Source: Larix sibirica (taxonomy: Eukaryota > Streptophyta > Pinopsida > Pinales > Pinaceae). Taken from it: 12,828 bases of DNA. Below, piece after piece: positions 8,744 to 12,828 of the stretch (position 1 is its first letter; every line of letters starts with the position of its first letter). The stretch is from positions 1 to 12,828 of the forward strand of contig NWUY0303923557.1 of NCBI GenBank assembly GCA_004151065.3. Reading direction: 5' to 3'. Below the pieces are notes generated by a model. The model did not search any database and had not been told where the DNA came from. It worked only from the letters and a program-made list of their open reading frames with translations. A program made the position numbers and the translations under genes.

Positions 8744-8802
8744 GGGATTTGAACTTATAACTTCTTAGAAAGAAACATACATTCTTAACTGTTAAGCTCA
8801 CT
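8744..8802 (-). mobile_element. tRNA-like RNA polymerase III promoter relic (SINE-type), minus strand
   Basis: Read on the minus strand, TGAGCTTAACAGTTAAG (8800-8784) resembles the tRNA A box (TRGYNNARNGG). AGTTCAAATCCC (8755-8744) is close to the B box (GGTTCRANNCC). The interval of about 30 bp between them is within tRNA range. Plant SINEs commonly carry such a tRNA-derived head. The body would extend left of 8744. No poly(A) or T-rich tail and no target duplication are evident, so it may also be a decayed tRNA gene. Confidence 0.4.
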
Positions 8803-8883
8803 GTATTAATAGTTGATTGTAAAGTTACAAAAAATACAAAGGTTGAAAAGAATAAAAATTGAATTGTTACTTAATTTTAATTT

Positions 8884-8939
8884 AAAATAAAATTGTGAAG
8901 AAAATGTAAATAAAATAAAATTGTGAAAGAAATGTAAAT
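8884..8939. repeat. 28-bp tandem duplication (two copies)
   Basis: Units at 8884-8911 and 8912-8939 both begin AAAATAAAATTGTGAA and end AAATGTAAAT, with small differences in the A-rich part. Confidence 0.8.
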
Positions 8940-9157
8940 AGTATTGGATGTGAAGTTTGATGAAGATGAATAATTCTCAAGATTACATATACATCTTTTA
9001 ATAATTTTAAAAGATAAAAAGCTTGTTGCTCTCGCGTTTGGTCTAAAATTGAAAGAAAAATTAAAGAAGGAATTCTCACTATTTTCCAATTTAATCTAAA
9101 AGTTGAGATGGCTTATCCATCTCAAACATTGTAGGATGCATATGAGCAAGTAAGAGC

Positions 9158-9922
9158 TCTTAAATCCACTTTTGGGTGAGTAATCCTTCAAAGAAGTTTC
9201 TGACTCATGTTGTATTAATGACTTATATTCTTGTGATAGACCCAACTAGCTTTGAGGAAGCAGTTGAATAGGTGTGATAGGATGCATGATGTCTGGGGTA
9301 CAATGTTCAATCCTATTATGGAATAAGTTATTGATTCCAAGCATCAGCATTGAATGTGTAAATCCATATTTATTGCTCAAGGATTCTCTTTGAAAAAGGG
9401 AGTTGAGCTTGATGACACTTTTTCTCTAGTTTCCAAAGGTTTTGAGATGCATGGGTGAGATACCCATGTTTACAAGATGATGAAGACCCTTTATGCATTG
9501 ACGCATGCACCACAGGATTGGTATTTGAAGATGGATGATCTTTTACTTGGGCTTTTCCAAGATTTGTGTAGATTTTAATAGTGGCCTTTTATTTGATAGG
9601 TCCGATCCACTTGTGATGGTCTTGTATATATATGAATTTATCCTTGTAGGAAGTTTTGAAGGAAATTGGTTCACGAGTTTGGCATGGAGGACATTGAAGT
9701 TTTTGTAGATTGTTAATAAAGTTTTTGACCTTGAAGGGAAGTATAGCTTAAAGGTTTTTAAAAGCTTTAAGAGGACATAAGGAAGCAGTGGTCCTAATTT
9801 TTCTTTCAAATTTATAGGTGGTCAACATTATGACAAAACCCCTAATAGAGGAGAAGTTCAAGAAGCTAAGAGAGTATCTTGGTGTGATAGAGAACACATT
9901 CCTTGCAAAGAGTAAGTTTTAG
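9158..9922 (+). pseudogene. Ty1/copia retrotransposon polyprotein relic (reverse transcriptase to RNase H end)
   Basis: Fragments of a copia pol protein appear in the right order but in different frames. From 9162, KSTFG then PSKKF and, by 9233-9265, a PTSFEEAVE segment match the stretch just before copia reverse transcriptase. From 9360, AQGFSLKKGVELDDTFS matches the region of the first catalytic block. VYKMMKTLYAL and APQDWYLKMDDLL follow after an in-frame TGA, with the intervening part deleted. The catalytic YVDD box corresponds to YIYEF at 9625-9639, so both catalytic aspartates are lost. HEFGMEDIE (9672-9698) is in another frame. From 9818, NIMTKPLIEEKFKKLREYLG and a TAG at 9920-9922 match the polyprotein end. 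Most of RNase H is missing. It is clearly dead; family assignment is confident. Confidence 0.8.
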
Positions 9923-10945
9923 ATTCTATTTCTCAAAGTGTGTTTGACTCTTGCTGCAAGTGAGCGCATCAACAGGAGAGAATCTTATGAGGTTGTTTTG
10001 CCTCACACCCACTTTTCATCTATTTTGTCAATTGGACTATGAGGTTGCACTTACTGCATAAAATATGTAGCGTTGCATAAAAATATGTGGAATTGGTGAG
10101 TTTGTACTTGTGAGTGCATAAAAATATTTGGTGAATGAAAAAAAGTTGGCATTTGTGGGCATATGCCTACACATTTGGCACATGTACATTGCTCCACTTA
10201 TAGATTCATTTTCCATTTGTTAACTTAGTCTAGGATTAGGGTTTTACCTTACTTGTAACTAACTCTTTTTCATAATCTGCAAAAAGGAGGAGCACATCAT
10301 TTCATAACATTTTTAGCTTGCTAGGTGAGAGCAAGAGAATGCAAAGTAAGAGAGAACAATTTCTAGAGATGAGCATCATGATGTTGTAATAGCTAGGGCT
10401 TTTCTATTTGCTTGTTTTGCTTTATGAGCTTGACAAAAGTTGTTGGTTTTGCATTTGCAGCTGAGAAGATGTTGATTTGTTGTAATGTAATAATCCTTAA
10501 GAAATGTGTATATTATCCCAAATTTGCATACAGATCCAATCTAATAGATTTTATTTGAAGGTGTTTTAGTTGCTGATTTATTAGGTTATGTAATGAGCAA
10601 ATCGGTTGATGCTGAGCTAATTTAGCTTGCTTTATTTTATATTTTCAGATCCGATTTACTCTGGGGCCGAGGAATATGATTTTCAGATATGATTTTTTTT
10701 AAAAGATCTAACCTTGCAACTACTCAAAATGGTCTTACTCACAGTGTGCAGTGTCTAAAATATTGAAGTTTGCCTATAACAGTTTTGTTGTTGCATAGTT
10801 GAAGTTTCGATAGATGTTTTGGGAGAAATCAGATTCAACGTTAAGGCTGGAACTCTTATAGTGCAGATCCACAACTTTATGAAGCAAGAAATTTAACAAA
10901 AGTGAACTTCTATTTGATTGTGCAAAGAGGTGCATTCTACAGCCT
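9923..10945. other. Intergenic DNA, possibly decayed LTR sequence of the copia relic
   Basis: No gene is seen. The position, directly after the copia polyprotein stop, is where a 3' LTR would lie. A TGCATAAAA(A)TAT motif recurs at about 10055, 10074 and 10115. TTAGGGTTTTACC (about 10235) and a purine-rich GAGAGCAAGAGAATGCAAAG stretch (10326 on) would fit LTR-like sequence. Without a second LTR to compare, boundaries cannot be set. Confidence 0.3.
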
Positions 10946-10960
10946 AGTAGGGGGAGATGT
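10946..10960 (+). mobile_element. Possible polypurine tract and LTR start (TGT)
   Basis: AGTAGGGGGAGA is directly followed by TGTGTAAC. Plant copia elements often have a purine run of the AGTGGGAGA type just before an LTR beginning TG. It is about 1 kb from the copia stop codon, so it may belong to a second, otherwise unrecognisable element, or be chance. Confidence 0.25.
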
Positions 10961-10984
10961 GTAACTTCTTCCGTGCTCATCCTA

Positions 10985-11045
10985 GAGCTGACATGTGTTC
11001 ATTTTAAAAGATAATAAAAGATTATAAAAAATAACATGTCGGCTC
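10985..11045. repeat. Inverted repeat with 12-bp arms and AT-rich spacer
   Basis: GAGCTGACATGT (10985-10996) pairs with ACATGTCGGCTC (11034-11045) with one mismatch. The 37-nt spacer is almost only A and T. It lies shortly after the possible polypurine tract. Confidence 0.7.
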
Positions 11046-11818
11046 ATATCAGATTTAAAATATTTAGAACTGCATATATATATAACTACATAAATGAGAT
11101 AAATTAAAACCATAAGCATTGCATTACAAGCTTCGTGGTCATTTCCAGTTTAAAAATGAGTTTGCACCTTTGAGAGTTTTGATCACTCTCGGCACTTGGT
11201 AGATCCTCTCTAAGATAGATCTATGCTGGTAATAATAAAGAATATAATTATGCTTAGACATTTAGGGAGAAGACATAGAAGGATACCGTAGATCTAATTT
11301 CTTGGTACTCCCCCTAGATGATAGTTGTGTTGATAGGTTATAACATATTTTGGATTTGTTTATTTTACTATGGAGCTCTGCTGCATTTTTATAATTTTTT
11401 TTGTGACGATTGTATGTAGCCCAGGGTAAACCTCCCGGGCACATTGAAAATTGCATGGAATTAAGTCTTGGACTGATGAGTAGTCAGTCTAATCAGTACC
11501 AATAACATGATTGTTAAGTATTGACTGCATTGATGATTTAATGTTCGTTTTTCTGAGAGTCAAAGCAGATCAATTGGTTGTGACGCCTATAGCGCCAAGG
11601 TGCCCGCTTGGAAAGAGACCGACGTAGATATTCTCGAATAATGAGGAGGGCGATCTTCCTTTCTGTAACTAATTTTTTACAGACAAAATTTAAAAGGTTG
11701 GAGGACATGAATCCTATCATGGTCGTTAAGTTTTCAAAAAAAGATTATGACGTTGTATCTGATGCTTACAGAAATTTGTTTATGACCACAAACCTTATTT
11801 CTAGTTATGATATACTCT
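11046..11818. other. Intergenic DNA without recognised gene
   Basis: Reading frames here are short. One at 11608-11853 starts at a TTG with a stop just upstream and runs into the tRNA relic; its product is unfamiliar. From about 11570 the base composition is somewhat richer in GC than before, leading into the tRNA-Tyr relic. Confidence 0.5.
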
Positions 11819-11958
11819 CCGTCCCCATCTCACGTGGCAGCTCGGAGGATTAGTTGTTGGTTGCAACAACTTGTACTTTTCTTGGCAGAGCGGAGGACTG
11901 TAGTGGCATTCAAAGTTCTGCCATCCTTAGGTCTCTGGTTCGAATTCGGCAGGTCGGA
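11819..11958 (+). pseudogene. tRNA-Tyr(GUA) pseudogene with repeated 5' half
   Basis: The 3' part is a close match to plant nuclear tRNA-Tyr as I remember it. GAGCGGAGGACTGTAG holds the GTA anticodon at 11900-11902, followed by a 19-nt insertion (11904-11922) where plant tRNA-Tyr genes have their intron. Then come ATCCTTAGGTC, the T loop GGTTCGAATTC (consensus GGTTCGAATCC) and the acceptor strand AGGTCGG with A (11951-11958). The sequence directly upstream of 11883 does not form the 5' acceptor strand. A good 5' half appears earlier: CCGTCCCCATCTCACGTGGC from 11819, continuing AGCTCGGAGGAT. TGGCAG, CGGAGGA and TAGT thus occur twice, 48 bp apart. T-stem base 11934 no longer pairs with 11950. 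The anticodon of the first copy is damaged. The relic is either a fused pair of tandem genes or an internal duplication; it is probably not functional. Confidence 0.75.
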
Positions 11959-12395
11959 TTTTGATATGTTGACGACTGTCTTTGGTTGGTTCACATCGCT
12001 TGATCAGGTTGGTGTTTTGTATTTGGATTTTTACCGTCTTGGGTTTGGTTCACCGGTTTCTTGTATCTGGATTTTGACAGTCCTTGGTTTGGTTCACATC
12101 GAAGACTTCGCAGTAGGTCGGTTTTCTGTATTTGGACGTTTCGGTTCACAGACTGATTAGATAACTGGTTCAATCATAGATCTGATTAGATAGCTGGTTC
12201 AAATCATAGTATTTTTTGTATTTGGACTTTTGGTTTCACATCATAGATCTGATTAGATAGCTGGTTCAAATCATAGTAGCAATATTCTATGATTTGAACT
12301 AACTGTTCAATCCAGAAGGTTTTTGTATTTGGATTTTCTGGTTTCACATCATAGATTTGATTAGATAGGTGGTTCAAATCATAATAGCAATATTC
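11959..12395. repeat. Diverged tandem array of TGTATTTGG...GGTTTCACATC units
   Basis: About six irregular units begin right after the tRNA-Tyr relic. TGTATTTGG or a close variant occurs at 12018, 12062, 12127, 12217 and 12324. GGTT(T)CAC(ATC) occurs at 11988, 12047, 12091, 12143, 12232 and 12340. Units grow from about 45 to over 100 bp towards the right because a second motif, TCATAGATYTGATTAGATAG with GGTTCAAATCATA, is added at 12174-12211, 12241-12278 and 12349-12386. Units 12214-12287 and 12321-12395 are the most alike. One frame is open through part of this array, but the repeats do not preserve it. Confidence 0.75.
12264..12299. repeat. Perfect 13-bp hairpin
   Basis: GTTCAAATCATAG (12264-12276) and CTATGATTTGAAC (12287-12299) are perfect complements around a 10-nt loop TAGCAATATT. 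It lies inside the repeat array; the third related unit (12349 on) has the left arm but not the right one. Confidence 0.85.
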
Positions 12396-12828
12396 ATGTT
12401 TGAATACAAATTTAGTACAGAAAAAATACATAAAAGAAAATTGTTAAACTTGTCCATATATGATTATTGTTTAATATTTTGATATACAATACAAATATAA
12501 AGATATACTTTCACTTAGGAAATAAACCTAATTGTATATGATTTTGTGATAATATTATGTTGGAGGCACATCTCCCACCCTTGTCTGGTGTAAGCGTACC
12601 TTGCTTCAGGCAGTTGAAAACAACATCCCAACCATGTCTGAATGGATTCAGTTAGTAATGGAACAAGTCTTTGCATGTAGCAGAACTGCAATTGGCTGTC
12701 AACAGATTTAATCTTCGAATTTGGTTAAAGAAGGATAAATATCTGCCTGTGCAATAATATCCTTCTAATAACTCACTCTCTTAAATTTCTATCACAGTTG
12801 CTAAACTAAGTCAATGAGTTGTAATCTC
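12396..12828. other. Intergenic DNA without recognised feature
   Basis: AT-rich to about 12560, then of more even composition (12560-12720). I looked for coding sequence on both strands of the latter part and found only fragments broken by stops that match nothing I know. It could be a decayed exon or element. Confidence 0.4.

Larger units (their letters stand above)
8511..9157. other. AT-rich intergenic DNA
   Basis: There is no credible gene. Small frames on the minus strand around 8877-9089 are low-complexity Phe/Ile/Leu translations of AT-rich DNA. A tRNA-like promoter relic and a 28-bp duplication are listed separately. Confidence 0.6.

Noticed and set aside
11608-11853. 81-codon frame starting at TTG
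   Set aside because: There is no ATG at the start, a stop lies just upstream, the product is unfamiliar, and it overlaps the 5' half of the tRNA relic.
11807-12160. 117-codon frame over the tRNA relic and array
   Set aside because: It translates a tRNA pseudogene and degenerate repeats; repeat spacing does not keep the frame.
12204-12431. Minus-strand frame with repeated peptide (SNQIYDVKP)
   Set aside because: The peptide repeat only reflects the DNA repeat units; base composition is non-coding.
12560-12720. Possible minus-strand coding fragment
   Set aside because: Broken by stops and not similar to any family I can name.

Overview
The window looks like nuclear DNA of a seed plant. Evidence: a spliced gene whose two visible exons match, from memory, the plant-specific DUF863 (PF05904) family; GT-AG introns, one of 3.5 kb; a decayed Ty1/copia retrotransposon; a tRNA-Tyr relic that still carries the short intron seen in plant nuclear tRNA-Tyr genes; AT-rich non-coding DNA with many small local duplications. 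Long introns and heavily decayed retroelements would fit a gymnosperm, but that is an inference and not a demonstrated taxon. Nothing bacterial is present: no operons, Shine-Dalgarno-led genes or CRISPR.

Layout. 1-1528 is intron or upstream DNA with a TA microsatellite, a TGTGTCC-rich patch and a 53-bp tandem duplication. 1529-2425 is an internal coding exon (299 codons). 2426-5924 is a 3.5-kb phase-0 intron holding tandem duplications of 21, 36, 62, 69 and about 146 bp, a foldback, and a possible non-autonomous DNA transposon (about 4053-5234). 5925-8261 is the last coding exon (778 codons plus stop), followed by a 3' UTR with AATAAA at 8479. The two exons together give 1077 residues. The true N-terminus is missing or lies in an unrecognised small exon. 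From 8500 on the DNA is intergenic: a tRNA-like (SINE-type) promoter relic on the minus strand near 8744-8800, a copia polyprotein relic at about 9158-9922 with frameshifts, stops and deletions, a possible polypurine-tract/LTR junction near 10946, a tRNA-Tyr pseudogene with a repeated 5' half at 11819-11958, and directly after it a diverged repeat array (11959-12395).

Only one gene appears functional, so there is no multi-gene system to reconstruct. The most rewarding places for a second look are the composite tRNA-Tyr relic with the adjoining array, the number of independent short tandem duplications in and around one gene, and the unresolved 5' end of the DUF863-like gene. I did not find a convincing new biological system.
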